NCBI GenBank assembly: GCA_947462335.1
Contig: OX381708.1
Location: 8,804,001 to 8,868,000 of the forward strand
Source: Harmothoe impar
Taxonomy: Eukaryota; Annelida; Polychaeta; Phyllodocida; Polynoidae
DNA length: 64,000 nucleotides
Direction of reading: 5' to 3'
The notes under the pieces are model-generated. The model was not told the DNA's origin, did not search any database, and worked only from the letters and a program-made list of their open reading frames with translations. The position numbers were made by a program, and so were the translations under genes. Shown one piece after another: positions 12,056 through 24,520 of the stretch; within the stretch, counting starts at the first letter, position 1; each line of letters begins with the position of its first letter.

Positions 12056-12135
12056 GTGACCCGTTTTAACAAAATGGGTCCGAAGTCGCACTTTAAACAG
12101 CTTAAATATAGTTTTCGTATTCCATATTGTATCAA
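12056..12135 (+). mobile_element. Fragment of GTGACCC-type MITE
   Basis: It reads GTGACCCGTTTTAAC, then AAATGGGTCCGAAGTCGCAC, matching the end of the complete copy at 20,460-20,731. It lies directly against the 5' edge of the broken GPCR and probably marks where that gene was interrupted. Confidence 0.6.
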
Positions 12136-12143
12136 ATATTGCA

Positions 12144-12969
12144 GTGACCATAAAGTTCAAATATTATGAACATGCATTTACGTGTCTACCCATCTGGAGA
12201 TATCTCCCATACAATATCATGTGGCTAATTGTATTTTCCTTCATCCCAATCGTTGTCAATATTGTCAGCTTCTGTGGTAGCTTTTATCTAATTCTCTCAA
12301 GACACAAACGTCCGTCTGCAAGGGCATCATATGTCTGTGTTCACTATGGAGGAAAGGGAGCAGATAATCCTGACTCAGAGTGGCGATGTGAGCGAAGAAC
12401 TTTTCAAAATGCTTGCTATAATGAAATTTGGTAAGTGACATTGTACTTACTATTCTCATATCTGTATTCCCTAATGGTACCACTAAAGATCGAATTAGCC
12501 AAAGGTATGAATGGTATTTTTCATTACAAGATGAGTAATATCTATTACCTGGATTTTCTAAGAAAATTTTATTTTAGGGAGACATTTGCATTCCTAGTGT
12601 CTATTTTGAATTCGGTGATTCTGATACATATTTACATGATAGAGAGAGGCACTCTCAGTGCGCAGTTTGACCTTGACCGTTAACAGACATCCGCATATTG
12701 GGTTTACATTTAACATGCAGCAATTAGCAGTAGCAATAATTATTCTAATTCTTTTATCGGATTTTACATACTCCGTTACCATGGTTTTCCCAGAGATGAC
12801 CATCGGTCACACACTACACCCAATGGCAGATTTTATCACACTTTTTCTAGCAGCATCCAACTCCTTCTGGAACCCCATCATCTACATGCTCACCCTGAGA
12901 CCCTTTACCAGGGCTTTATCCCAGCTCTGTAGGAACACACAGTGTGGGAGATACATGAGTACAGAGTGA
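12144..12969 (+). pseudogene. Broken GPCR, TM4/5 to C-tail, paralog of the 15.9-kb receptor
   Basis: The first part (12,144-12,430) is collinear with the minus-strand receptor at 15.1-15.9 kb, including the extracellular-loop motif TCLP, the TM5 region and the basic loop HKRPSARA. A one-base insertion before the TM6 stretch (TTTTCAAAATG against TTTTAAAGTG) throws it out of frame, although the donor TTTG|GTAAGT survives. The second part (12,760-12,969) carries TM6/TM7 with ASNSFWNPIIYMLTLRPF and ends at TGA. Where the paralog has the acceptor GCAG|GATACTAC, this copy has ATCG|GATTTTAC, so the AG is lost. TM1-TM3 are absent. A dead gene. Confidence 0.85.
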
Positions 12970-14272
12970 GGAGGGAGTGTGAAGAGACCGTCTGTTTCAC
13001 TTGATAGAGGATCTAGTGACACCAAAACTCGAGACCACACTAATGTTGTACATGGGGCTGATGGAGCAGCGATTTTAACCTATGTGATAAAAGATCTCAA
13101 TGAGTGTTTAGAATAAATGCAATGGGAAATAAAAGCCTCTGATGTGTGTTTGCTTGAGCGCCAGAGTGTTGTTTGGATTTGTACAATACATCATGTGAAG
13201 TTCCTGTGTATTTATGAAAGCCACCTTTCATTCATACATAATTTCCCTCGATGCAGTTATTCCTACTATGTTGCCACAGCGTGCCAGAAGTACATGCGTA
13301 ATTGCTCCATTTTTCCTTACTGTTTAACCAACGAAAATATTGCAATAACCAGCATATTCAACATTCCTCATTATAAATTCCCCTAAATTCCCACTATGGC
13401 CTTTAAACCTCAACTTGAAATATGAAAAGTTGGCATTGGAAACAATATTTCCAATTTTTTTCTAGCCTGTAAAGGATAGTACACTTGACATTTTAAAGAA
13501 TTTGATTCAGTTATAGGTATATTGCCACATTTTACATTTTACAATAACTTGGCTATATCTGATGGGAAAAGACTCTCATATCACTAAAAATAACACAAGA
13601 GGGAGCCATGGAGCTACCATATGACAGGTGCATGGAGGAGGGTTCTGTGGCATGGGCAGGCAGGTGCTATGCCATCTAGTGAGAAGTTGAGTCATAAGAC
13701 CACTCCATCCAATCTGCCAGGTCAAGAGTGTAGTAGTGCAATCCAGATGACACCTTGTGGTAATAAGAGGAACTGAATACCATCAAGCCCTGTATAAAGG
13801 GCATCATCTGACATCAATAATTATGAAGGCAAGTCTGAAGGCATGTGCAGTGATGGTTAGAAAATATCAAAGTTGGGTGTGTGATATATGCATACACGGG
13901 TTAGACTTATAAGGCTGACTATAGAGATACAAATGGTGATCATATTTCACAGAGATTGTGATGTTTGACCCACCCCGGGGCTACTATTCATTTGCATTAC
14001 AACTGATCTTATGTGAGGCCAAACTGTGATCTTCCTAAAAACTTTAGGTTGAAAAAAGAGGAAATATCTTCAGTTGACACATGTTTGGTTATACATATGT
14101 ACACATATATTTCAATGTTTATTTCATTGCTTATGAGCAGACATGTTCTGAGGAACACAATGAGCTTTCATGGAAAAGAAAAAAAAACATGCACACAGGC
14201 AATTGAAAACAAGACTTGACAGCAATGTGCCACAGGTCACGGTAGATCAAGTATCAATAGAAAAAGTTAGAT
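12970..14272. other. Spacer between the two divergent GPCR paralogs
   Basis: The paralogs sit 3' to 3' here. The first 100 bp still resemble the C-tail coding part of the other copy (Asp/Thr/Arg-rich region with a shifted frame). No other feature seen. Confidence 0.4.
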
Positions 14273-15859
14273 CTAAATATAGTTTTCAGCGTTCTCGGGC
14301 ACTCCTTGTCCCTGTAGAACAGTAGTACCACCTCTAGTATTGGTGTCACTTGTCCTTGTGTCAAGTGAAACAGATGGTCTCACCTCTCTCCCTCCTCTGT
14401 CTGTGAAGAGTGTGTTCCTACAGAGCAGGGATAGGGCTCTTCTGAAGGGCCTCAGGGTGAGCATGTAGATGATGGGGTTCCAGAAGGAGTTGGACGCTGC
14501 CAACCAAGGAGTGATGAAATCAGTAACTGGATGTAAGGTACGGCCAAAGATCATCTCTGGTAATGCAATGGTTATGAAATAAGGGAACCAAGCAAAGTAG
14601 TATCCTGCAAGGAATAAAAATGTCATTTATTCTAATTGCAAATTTTCAATTGCATATTTTATCAACTGAACTCAATTTCAATAATACATTCCATTCAGAC
14701 CTTGTATAGCTAATAGCTAGTAAAACCTAAAGCATCGTTGAGTAAATGAAGGATTGTTGCAGAAAGCAATGGCCCCTAAAGCTCTGACCTAGTAGACCTA
14801 AACACCCCTACCAAGCAAAGTAGTATCCTGTAAGAAATTAAGTTGTCATTTACTTAATTGGAGGTTTTCACTTGAATATTATCCGCTGAACTTGTTTTCA
14901 AAACCACAATTCATTAAGACTTTTTATGGCTTATACATATTTATACATTTTGTGCAGTAAATAGAGGGATTTTCACAGGAAGTAATGAACCAACTAAAGC
15001 TCTAACCAATTATCCAAAATGCCATCCTATAGAATTTATGCTCTCCTGTAAATAATAAAGTTGTTACAATATGAGAAACACACTTACCAAATGTGATAAT
15101 AGCAAGCACTTTAAAAGTCCTTCTATCACGACTCCACTTTGCATCAGAGTTGTTTGAGTCTTGCTGCCCATAATGAACCCTTGCAAGTGGCGCTCTTACA
15201 GACAGACGTTTGTGTCGAGTGCGGATAAAGTTAAAGCTGCCAGAGAAGCTCACTATGTTGATGATAGTTGCGATGAAAAAAGGCACAATATTCCATACAA
15301 CTTTATAGGCAATATTCCCTGTTGCAATTGGTAGACAAGTATATGAATGTTTGTTATATTCAAAGTCTTTAGTCACTATAACATTGGGTAACTGTGATAC
15401 TATGATAACTACCCAAATAGTAATGTTAACGATTACAGCTTGTATCCGTGAGAGTTGATAATGGAGTGGATACACAAATGTCAGAAGCCGGTCTATGTTC
15501 AGGTATGCTAGCATCATCATTGAGACTATTGCAAACAAGGAGTAGCAATAGCTGACAGTGGTACAGATTGGTTAATTAGTCAGCAGTTGGTAACCTGAAT
15601 AGGTGTTGTAGGTTATGCTGACAAGACCTGCACACCCAAAACTGCAGTCAGTGACGGCCAAACTGAGCATACCGACAGTAGTTGACACTCTAAGGGTCTT
15701 TATCTTTGGTACCACCACAATCACCAGCAGGTTGAGAGTTATATTGAGTGTTGGTACAACCCACATGACCACCTCCTGGGCTGGGTGGGGATACACTTTT
15801 CCTGAAATAGTGCTGTTTTCCTCCTGCACTGTAGGAATGGAGCCATTTGATAGAACCAT
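14273..15859 (-). pseudogene. Two-exon rhodopsin-like GPCR with one in-frame stop
   Basis: Exon 1 (15,859-15,088) begins with an N-glycosylated N-terminus (MVLSNGSIPT). It encodes TM1 (LNITLNLLVIVVV), TM2, TM3 with NIDRLLTFVYPLHY (a DRY variant), TM4 and TM5. It ends at TTTG|GTAAGT. Exon 2 (14,604-14,273) starts after TTCCTTGCAG and carries TM6 (YYFAWFPYF) and TM7 (SFWNPIIYML). A Ser/Thr/Arg-rich tail ends VPENAENYI. The splice phase is consistent (G|GA). A TAA at 15,574-15,572, in the first extracellular loop (GYQLLTN, stop, PICTTVS), is the only lesion I see, so the gene is either newly dead or polymorphic. Ligand unknown. Confidence 0.85.
14605..15087 (-). other. GPCR intron with duplicated acceptor region
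   Basis: The start of exon 2 and its acceptor (14,589-14,680) are repeated in diverged form at 14,812-14,900. Both share ACCAAGCAAAGTAGTATCCTG on the plus strand. The inner copy lacks a clean AG acceptor, so it looks like a decayed partial duplication. Confidence 0.6.
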
Positions 15860-16010
15860 GATTCAATTAGTTTATGTACAGTCATGAGTCCACGAGTTCT
15901 GAAATGGAACAATATTCATAATCCTGCTCCATGAATATTTTTGATCAACTGTCACAGCCTCGCTACTTGCTATTTGGAAATGCTTCACCAAACTGTAATT
16001 ACAAAGAAAA

Positions 16011-16360
16011 GTATTAAAGATGGGTTAGGAGCAAATTTGGGGAAGATTTTTATTTTCCAGTTTTTCAACGTATTTGTGCTAATAATGTCTATATAAATAT
16101 GTGTGTAGCTTTTTAAATCATTCTGATGTGTGTAAAGGTATAAGATATTGAGAAAACCTGGCCAGGAGATCACTTTCTGTAATAGAGTCGGGTCGCATGA
16201 CCCATTCTGACCATAATTTGCTCTACTTTTTATGGATTTATATGTGTCTGAATGATTTAAAAAGCTACACACATATTTATATGGACAGTATGAACACAAA
16301 TATGTTGAAAATTAAAAATAAAAATTGAACCCAAATTAGCACCTAACCCATCTTTAATAC
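16011..16360. mobile_element. 350-bp foldback MITE
   Basis: The left end GTATTAAAGATGGGTTAGG pairs with the right end CCTAACCCATCTTTAATAC, and pairing continues inward through the AGCTACACACATATTTATA region, so nearly the whole element folds on itself. No coding potential. Confidence 0.8.
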
Positions 16361-17151
16361 TAGTATTAGGATTAACAAGAATCAACTGCAGCTGTTTCTG
16401 ATCAAATATTTATATTTCAATGAACTTCATAGTGTTAATACTGGGAATGTTTTTGTTTAAATATGTTGCAGTAATGTATTTATTATTGGTTAATGCAAAG
16501 AAGGACTGCACGTGCTTAACTCTTTGTGGATACACAGTAGACCTCCCAGTAAACCTGAAATTAGAACACTGAGCTTACAGCGTATATTATATAGACCCAT
16601 CAGCTTATAGGGAGGATAGCCTACATGGCATGGGAGCAGCCATTTTCTTAATGTCCCCTTACTCAGTGCATCGTGGGTAAATATGTTATCAGCCACTGTT
16701 CACTACTAGGAACAATGGCAACAGAGAACACTGATAAGACTTGTGGGTGACATCCCACCCCTATCTTAATCACCTTAATCACCTCCCCATTATCTCAAGT
16801 GTGAAGTGAGGGACCTAGCCTGATTGAGAGACAATGCATTAATTATACTTTGACTGACTAACATGTGGTCACCCACAGAGGTGTCAATGCTATATTTCTC
16901 TGAGATTTGAAATATTCACATTGCTGTAAGCTTATTTGATTAAGGCCCATGTCATGGGGAAAACATTGATATAATTTATACAGAACATAAACAGATAGTA
17001 AATGAGAGAGAACCCTCCAAATTAAACTGCACAAAGGGGGAAAATGGAGGCTTGACACATAACTACCTTTGCATCCTGGCACATGCCTCTGAAACCAGCA
17101 TAGGCTCTCCCCTGTATATCAAACTTTCGAATCTGCATCATATGTTCTGAA
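16361..17151. other. Non-coding stretch
   Basis: No exon, repeat or structure that I can support. Confidence 0.3.
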
Positions 17152-18045
17152 CAGTGCAAAAAAGGTGTTTAGATCCTAAACACAATCCTAAACACATTCC
17201 TGCCCCATTTTTGTCCACACAATGTGTTCCTAAACATGTTCAGACCAATAATATGTTTAGCTCAGTCCTTAGACATTTATGTGTTTAAAACAAAGTGTTT
17301 AGAATTTAAGAATTTAGCATATCATTGTGTTTATCTGTCAGGTGTTTACGGATAAAAGTGGTGTGTCTAGAGATATGTAGATTTTTATCATGTTTAGATA
17401 CTGATATTTGAATAAATTCCTAACTTATTTTATTTCTATTCTTATATAGTGTCTTGAAGAGACTTCTAGCAGTCCCCCCCCACCCATACATGCATCACTA
17501 TTTCACATAGGCCTCTATTTTAACATAGACACAACATGGAGTCAAAACAAAAGACCTTCAGGGAAGATAATGCTTTATCCATTCCTAGAGTTCTTAAAAG
17601 AGGTGTCTATGTAGCAGATGTATCTTCATTGCATCATAATCATAGTGATATAGCATTTAACTACTGAATCCTGCAATGTGTATTATTATCATTTTGTATC
17701 CCATGCAATTTAAGTAAATTGAATCAGATTTAAGCACCTTTAGATCCACAAAAACATTTGAGTGGTTGTAGAAGCTACAGTCAACCACAGAGCTGACATC
17801 TGGTATGTGTTGGAAATACTATGATCTAAACACTACATGTTTACATCCTAATAACCAATTTTTCATACTGTTTAAATACTAAACATCTAAACATATTCAA
17901 TACAACTGTTTAGGTGTTTAGAATAAAAGTGTTTAATTCCTGAATAGAAGGATTCAAATACACAAATCTAGTAATGATTGTGTTTAGACTTTAAACATGT
18001 TTAAACCTGAACATGTTTAAAATCTAAGCACCTGTTTTGCAGTGT
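17152..18045. mobile_element. ~0.9-kb inverted-repeat element rich in GTTTAGAT motifs
   Basis: The ends read CAGTGCAAAAAAGGTGTTTA and, inverted, CACTGCAAAACAGGTGCTTA. Many copies of GTGTTTAG or CTAAACAC follow inside each end as subterminal repeats. The middle (17,420-17,810) is unrelated single-copy DNA. It is probably a non-autonomous DNA transposon of unknown family. Confidence 0.65.
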
Positions 18046-19388
18046 ATGCCTAACTCTGTACAATGCACTCTTGTCAACTGCCCCATACCTCCCTCATGCA
18101 TTTTCCTAAAGTACACCCTTAATAGGGGAGCCCCATCCATGAGATATATTCACTACAGGCATACTGGCACTCAGATGAAGTCGTACCTTGGTAGCTGATG
18201 TGTTCCGGTGTGTCTGCACAGCTGTGTGGTTGCACTGTGCCCCTCACCATGATATTATACTCGACTGTGTCATTCACCGTAGGCCACATGATAATGCCCT
18301 CATTTATAATGGATGAGGGAGACATTTCTACTTTGTATTTGTATGAGAGTAATAGCAATTGTAAATCAGAGCAGATGCATATATACTCCATTCCAGTATC
18401 CTTATTACAAAGGGTAGTTCTGGGCATGCGCTTCATGTTGTGAGGTAAATGCAGCCTAATTGTAGCAGGTATGAGGTGTAGTGTCCTATTGTACTCATCT
18501 CACATGCATTAGTGTACATTACCTATTCACTAGCATCCCTACTACACAGTACAATACTCCAACAGTAGCACACACTACAGAAATCTGGAAATTGATGGCA
18601 AAAGTTGGGGATTAGATCTGTTGTTGCCCCCATTTGTCCCTGCAGCATGTTCCTAATGTAATTGGTAGCAACTATGCATTGAGTGGTGGAGGGGGGGTGC
18701 ACTCAGGCGAAATAGTGTTTGGCTTATTTACAGCTATGTAAATACATTTTTATTGACAAGATACCTAATACGTACAGAAGACCAATAGTCAATTAAAACA
18801 CCGCTCATATCAATAACAACTTGCTTAATATATATTCAGGAAGGCTGAATGCACACTGATTGAAGGCCTTAGGACCCTTAGAATTAAGATTATGAAGTAA
18901 CACTTTTGTTAGACTCATTCATTTTATATATGAACATGTCCTCTTGCCTCGTCTCATCAATTCATGCACTTCATGCGCAGGTTATATTGCATTGAGATTG
19001 AGATATTTTGTATCTCACAATGTTAAAAGTTTTTATACTTGATCTCCCTCTAGAATCTTATGTGATCTATCTTTGACTGTGGCCATTGCTACAATATATA
19101 ATTGTATCAATGGGAGTGACATCTTTCAACACACCTACTCATCCATAACGTGCCAGTATCGTGCTTTGTGCTTCTTGCATGAGGTACACAAGCTCTCATC
19201 AAGATACATCTGCCTTTATCTTATAAGGAATTCTTTTCATTCAAGGCATTAAGTTATAGTAACATTTCATAGTTTTCATAAATATCCCAATTTCAGGTTA
19301 ACTGGCATGGATTTCTTTATTCTCCTACATTGGCATGTACCAGACACAGAGGGCAGGACTGGTTAGCCAACATATCAGTATTGGGTAT
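18046..19388. other. Non-coding stretch with one ambiguous open frame
   Basis: A minus-strand frame (about 18,420-18,187) ends at a good donor-like CCAAG|GTACGA and contains Cys residues, but no domain is recognisable. The rest shows nothing. Confidence 0.3.
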
Positions 19389-19727
19389 GTCTCACCAAAT
19401 CGATATAAGTTGAAAGTCTATTACCGGTGCAATCTATGACTCGGTGCATCTTTGACCAGATGCAATCTATGATTAAGTGCAATCTGTGGCTGGCAAGCTA
19501 CATGGGTGCTTATACATTATGAAAAAAGTGAATTGAAATAGTACCATAACGTCTTAAAATATCCATAAACCTTTTCCGGCCAGTCTATGTACATCTGCCC
19601 TAAACACATTGTTCCTTTCATGTCATTAATAGAATGTGCCAGTCATAGATTGCACCTGGTCGTAGATTACACAGGGTCATAGATTGCACTGGTCATAGAC
19701 TTTCAACTTGTATTGATTTGGTGAGAC
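19389..19727. mobile_element. Foldback element with internal CAATCTATGA repeats
   Basis: GTCTCACCAAATCGATATAA at the left pairs with the inverted right end, which finishes GATTTGGTGAGAC. Just inside each arm, short units of the type GTGCAATCTATGAC are repeated three or four times. The architecture matches the element at 36,751-37,071. Confidence 0.75.
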
Positions 19728-20099
19728 AAGCCCTGTTGTAGTTTTCAAACTTTCCGCTAGAGGGAGCCCCCGCAGTGTAATCTGCGCTGTTTGAGCTGGA
19801 TTTAGCTGTGAGTCAGATTCAATCTCCAAGTGGCAGATATTTTACTTTACCTCTGCAAAATGCTTCCTCCATGTAGGACTGTTTTGGTCCCTGACGTATT
19901 GTTTCTAAAGTATGTTATCTTAAATGAACCTTTTGATTCAATATCGTTGATGAATTTTATATGTAAATAGTACTTGTTTCAGCCCTTCTTTCACAAGAGA
20001 GTTGAAGGTTGAGCCAGAGGTGGGGTCAGGAGTCTCTAGTACATGACTTGTGATCATTTATGATTCACATTGTGCATCATGGGTAGGAAAGTAATGCCT

Positions 20100-20300
20100 T
20101 GGATTTGAATTGTCAATTGGATAGGAGAGAATGTGGAACTACAGAAGGTCCTAGGGTTGTTCAGGGAGGGGCAAACAGACAATTCACAATCAGTGCGGCG
20201 AGTAACTCACAAGTTCTGCAATGGTGCATGATGCTTGAATCAAACATTAGTGAGTTACTCGCCAGGGCTGCATTCATGTTTCATGACAACCAAGGGCATA
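20100..20300. mobile_element. CTTTAAGGA-family MITE remnant
   Basis: It contains GAGTTACTCGCCAGGGCTGC, CATGATGCTTGAATC and GACAACCAAGGGCATA, the internal core of the family described at 8.4 kb. The terminal repeats are lost. Confidence 0.5.
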
Positions 20301-20459
20301 GTATGTTAATACAAGTTTCAGTTCAAAGGTTTTTATTGACAACCAATTAAAAAATCATTTTCGGGTACAATATTGGAACGAACGCCCTTAGGCAATTGAT
20401 TTATATTTACATATCACCTTGTAATAAAACTTATAAGTTACATATTTTGGGTGAATGAT

Positions 20460-20731
20460 ATATGTGACCCATTTAAATGAAATGGGACGGAAATCACACT
20501 TTTAAGAGCCTAGATATGGTCTCTTTAAGCAGCAAAGGGTGGAAAACATATTATTTTTGGAGAATTAGACAAAAGAAAGTATAAATAATATCACCCAAGA
20601 GTGAATATTGGCTAATATACTGCTTGTCATATACCAAATAATAGCTCTTGATGAGCTGTATACGCATCTGGAAATATCTCAACCTTTTATATGTGCGACT
20701 TCCGACCCATTTAGTTAAAACAGATCACATA
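20460..20731. mobile_element. GTGACCC-type MITE, complete copy
   Basis: TATGTGACCCATTTAAATGA at the left pairs with the right end, which inverted reads ATGTGATCTGTTTTAACTAA, then AATGGGTCGGAAGTCGCAC. It is probably flanked by TA. Fragments of the same family lie at 12.06 kb (end) and about 62.35 kb (interior). Confidence 0.75.
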
Positions 20732-21283
20732 TATATATACTGATTTACATCAGGATATATCAGGAAGAGTCTCCATCTTGTAGTAATCCGTGTGAGTTAT
20801 AAATCTAATGAATATTACAAAGGTTTTGCATTTCTTCCAGCATAGTTCACTTATTTGTACATATTATGTCTTAGATAGAGTCTATACATAGTATCTAGTC
20901 TTCTAAGCATTATGCTGCCCTTAAGGATCAACGAGACTTCTTATATGTCATTTACAATATATAATCAATGCTCAACCCAAATATGGAAGTCATTGACCAC
21001 GTCATCTTGATACTGTAGCCATCCACAGAATGGATATCTCTACATTGAAAATGAGAGAGTTCTGTCCTAATGACATTCATTTATTAAGAATGGTATATGG
21101 ACTCCTCCCCAGACTTAGTCATAGGTTGGGGACATGTCCATACTGTAACATATCAAAATATCAGAGTGGGTTATCATTACAATTTCTATGATAAGTTAGG
21201 AAATCAACATATAATCCAAATGGGACATTCTAAACTATGGTCATGAACCATTGACTATCTCATCAATAGACCATGCTGGTACT

Positions 21284-21352
21284 TGCCTGGTTAGCTGAGT
21301 CAGTTGGGTGCCTGCATCTAAATCCGAGGGTCTAGGGTTCGAGGTTCTCTTG
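21284..21352 (+). mobile_element. tRNA-derived SINE head
   Basis: A-box-like TTAGCTGAGTCAGTTGGG and B-box-like GGGTTCGAGGTTC lie at the normal tRNA spacing. The acceptor stem does not pair and a longer unrelated body follows, so this is a SINE rather than a tRNA gene. Confidence 0.65.
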
Positions 21353-22523
21353 GGGAAACTTGTTTTCAAAAATTAGCCCTGACCCAACACACACCAGGGG
21401 AGGGGGATATGTGAATTTCTAAAGATTCTCAGAACGTCCACGAGGTGGGGTCATTTAGTTTCAAACGATTCTGAAAATCTCCACAGGGTCCCACCACCAG
21501 TTTGTCTGAATTATCCGAAGGATAAAGAAGTATTAATAGCAGCAGTACCAGGGCTGTATGATATAAAACTGGTTCTATTATCGGACATTTTGCATGTTAC
21601 AGGATTAGTGCGGATTACAATGAGCTATATTTCTATTCTGTTGCCTTCGCCAGGACAAAGCCATGTTTGTAGGGCAAGGTTCTAAGCGGCTCAGTTCTAA
21701 TCTAACATAGTAAAATAACTTAGTAAGGTCACTCCAAAAAAAAAGGTTTCTCATCCTCATTTACTGGTTGTTTTTTTTTGGCTGAGGCCCAAATGGATAG
21801 GAGTGTGTAAGCCCTCAGCAAACTAATTTCACATTTTAGCAATTAAGAAATAATGAAATTGCAAACATTGCATCTTTCCATTAGCCCATTGCATTTACAG
21901 CACTGTAATCTTTGATTTGATAGCAAAATATGGCCATCCATATTTGTCTATTTTTTAAATGATCTTTTTAATGAATTTGCAAAAAGAATGGAGAAGAATC
22001 TCAAATCTGATTTTGGTGATGCGTAAGTGATAAGAAACAAGTAACTGGAGTAGCCTAAACATAGGTTTATTTGACAATAGCAATGGCACTTTTAGAAGCA
22101 TTCGTTGGAGTGTTATATGTTACACTAGTTACTTATAAATGTTGATTGGAATAATATCTGTGCACTATCGATATGCTAAAGATTGGGACAAGGGTATTGG
22201 GACACTATATCTGCAAGAGAGTCATTGTAATACTACCCTAGTGACTAAGGTCATCATTTGTACGATATGATAAAGGGGTGTTCATTTATTAGTTACAGGG
22301 GTGTTGGGTTTTAAGAGGGGCATACACAATTTAGAGCTCTCTTGAGGCAGAAGTGCAAACGACTCAGACCCCTCTTAAGTAGGGGGCAGAGAAAATATAG
22401 CTCCTTTCCAGAAAGAAAAGTAAGAGAGTTACTATAGTTCAAAGGGAGGGGGCCCTAAAGATACATTTTTTTATCTCAGCCAGATCAGTCCAAGGAAAAA
22501 CATGTATCATATGGCAATACATT

Positions 22524-23569
22524 CCCTAGTAGGAAGCCTGCACGGGACCAATTTGGTTTTAGCTCAGATTGGCTGTTTGAAGTTAGGCAAAACTCAGCTG
22601 GGTTTCATGTTGGGCAAATGGCTGGGCTGAGGTGTGGCCCTGACCAGGCTGCCTGCTTTGGGCTCAGATCAGTTTCAAAGTGGGTTGCCCGATTTGGGCT
22701 CAGATCAATTTCAAAGCGGGCTGCCCGTTTTGGTTTCACCTTGTGTGGCCCCGATCGGGCTGCCCGTTTCAGGCTCAGATCAGTTTCAAAGCAAGCTGTC
22801 TGATGTGGACTGAGGTTGGGTTTGGACAGGGCAAACTGGTCTAGTGGTTCTGATTTAATAGTTGCACCAGATGTGACTACTAAAATAATATAGAGAGTTT
22901 TCCAACAAGGACGGATAAAAGTGATTTCATACAATAATACAAGAAAAGGTTAAAGTGCTGTAAAATAGGAAACAGTAAACAGATATTCTCACAGTTTGGA
23001 AATGAGGTAGATTATGTATATTTGAATGATGAAAAGAAGGTTCTCCAAGCAGCTATTCAGTGTCTCATATGCTCGATGTGGGTATGAACTATGGATTTGA
23101 AGGCCAATGTACACCCTAGACACTTGTCTATGCTGCATGTGGCTCAAACCTGATGATAATAGGCCTGCTTGATACTTCCATTATTGGGTAGGAAGAGTAT
23201 GAATATGCCTTGGGTTTGTTAGCAAGACCTAGGATATCTGGTTCAACAAATATAAGAAGTCCTTGGGGAATGATTAAATAGATTCTAAAAACCGTAATTA
23301 TTAAGCGATGCTGTGGGACCAAATTAGCTAGCCCATCAACCCATTAAAAAAACGATCTGAGCCCGCTTTCAACCCGTCCACAAAAAGGTTCTGAGCCCGC
23401 TTTATGCCCCTCCAAAAACTGATCTGAACCCAAAGTGGGCAGCCTGCCCAAAATCCAATTTACGCTCAACATAGGCAGCCCACACGGGGCAAGGCCAAGG
23501 CCCACTCCAGGCCACATTTGCAAACACAGTCTGGCCCCTTCTGGGGCCACAGTGTGTTTGCTACTAGGG
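22524..23569. mobile_element. 1.05-kb element with CCCTAGTAG ends and subterminal repeats
   Basis: CCCTAGTAG at 22,524 pairs with CTACTAGGG ending at 23,569. Inside each end are several ~45-bp units built on GGGCTCAGATC and TTTCAAAGCGGGCTGCCC, in opposite orientations at the two ends. The middle is single-copy. Open frames in the arms come from the repeats. Confidence 0.7.
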
Positions 23570-24354
23570 TTGTTTGGAGGAGGTGTTATAAGAAACCATT
23601 AAATTTCTCTATATTTCATTTTTAGAAATTTGCTAAAACATATATAAATATATGTAGTAATAAGTGGGGGGTCTCTAGATTTAAGTTCCCCTGCAAGACT
23701 TGTCCAAATTTATTCTGGCCCCTTGCTAGATGGGTTTATATTGATCGCAGCAGACCCATTTCATCATTAGTAATGAGCGGGCTTTATATGAAAAAGGGGT
23801 CAAAATTCTTTGAAAAAGGACCCTTAGCCATATTTTGGCTCCCTGTATGATTAACCAATATCTTTTTAAAGACTCACTAACCTACCTTAGTGATTTTTAT
23901 TTCAGGGGTCATTTTGACTAATTAAGTCAATAGTTTTGCTTTGGAATGTTTGAATATAAGTTTGACTAAAACACCTATGACAACCTCAGAATAGCCATTT
24001 GTTACTACTGTGAAAGTACTTTATTTCGCTGGGTATATATTTTTGAAGAAAAGAAAAATGTGTGACATTTTTATATACTTAAGTATGGAATAGATACCTA
24101 CAAATTTGCCAATTTTCACTCATCGATGAAAATTTAAACCCGTGAATATAAGTACATTCACAGTAATCTCGTAAATCTGTAGATTATGTGTGTAGATGGG
24201 GGGGGGGGTGAACCCCCACTAGCGTAGGCACACCTGCATGGGTTAATCTGTTTAAGACGTTGGTGGATTAGATTCCACCTGCCTGCATGTGTTAAATACG
24301 TCATTATGCGATACCAGACCACCCGCTGTCTATGTTACTAGTTTGGTCCCATTT

Positions 24355-24520
24355 TAACCCTTTAAGGACGACATGTCATTGAACGACATCATGATGCTGC
24401 TAGAGCAAGTAACTCGCCAGTGCTGCATTGATGCATCATGCGAACCTTTTGGGAGTGTATCAACCTTGGGGTCAGCATGGTGCTTGGATGCAGCACTGTT
24501 GAGTTACAGTGAACGTGGAA
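24355..24520. mobile_element. CTTTAAGGA-family MITE copy
   Basis: TTAACCCTTTAAGGACGACA opens this copy, followed by the family core (AACTCGCCAGTGCTGCATTG, GGGAGTGTATCAACC). It is TTAA-flanked on the left; the right end is not clear. Confidence 0.6.

Noticed and set aside
18187..18420. Minus-strand open segment ending at a donor-like CCAAG|GTACGA
   Set aside because: No domain, weak acceptor and no partner exons of matching phase nearby.
21284..21352. A functional tRNA gene
   Set aside because: A and B boxes are present, but the acceptor and anticodon stems do not pair; called a SINE instead.
22605..22934. Repetitive Ser/Pro/Arg-type frames
   Set aside because: Products of the ~45-bp subterminal repeats in the 22.5-23.6 kb element.
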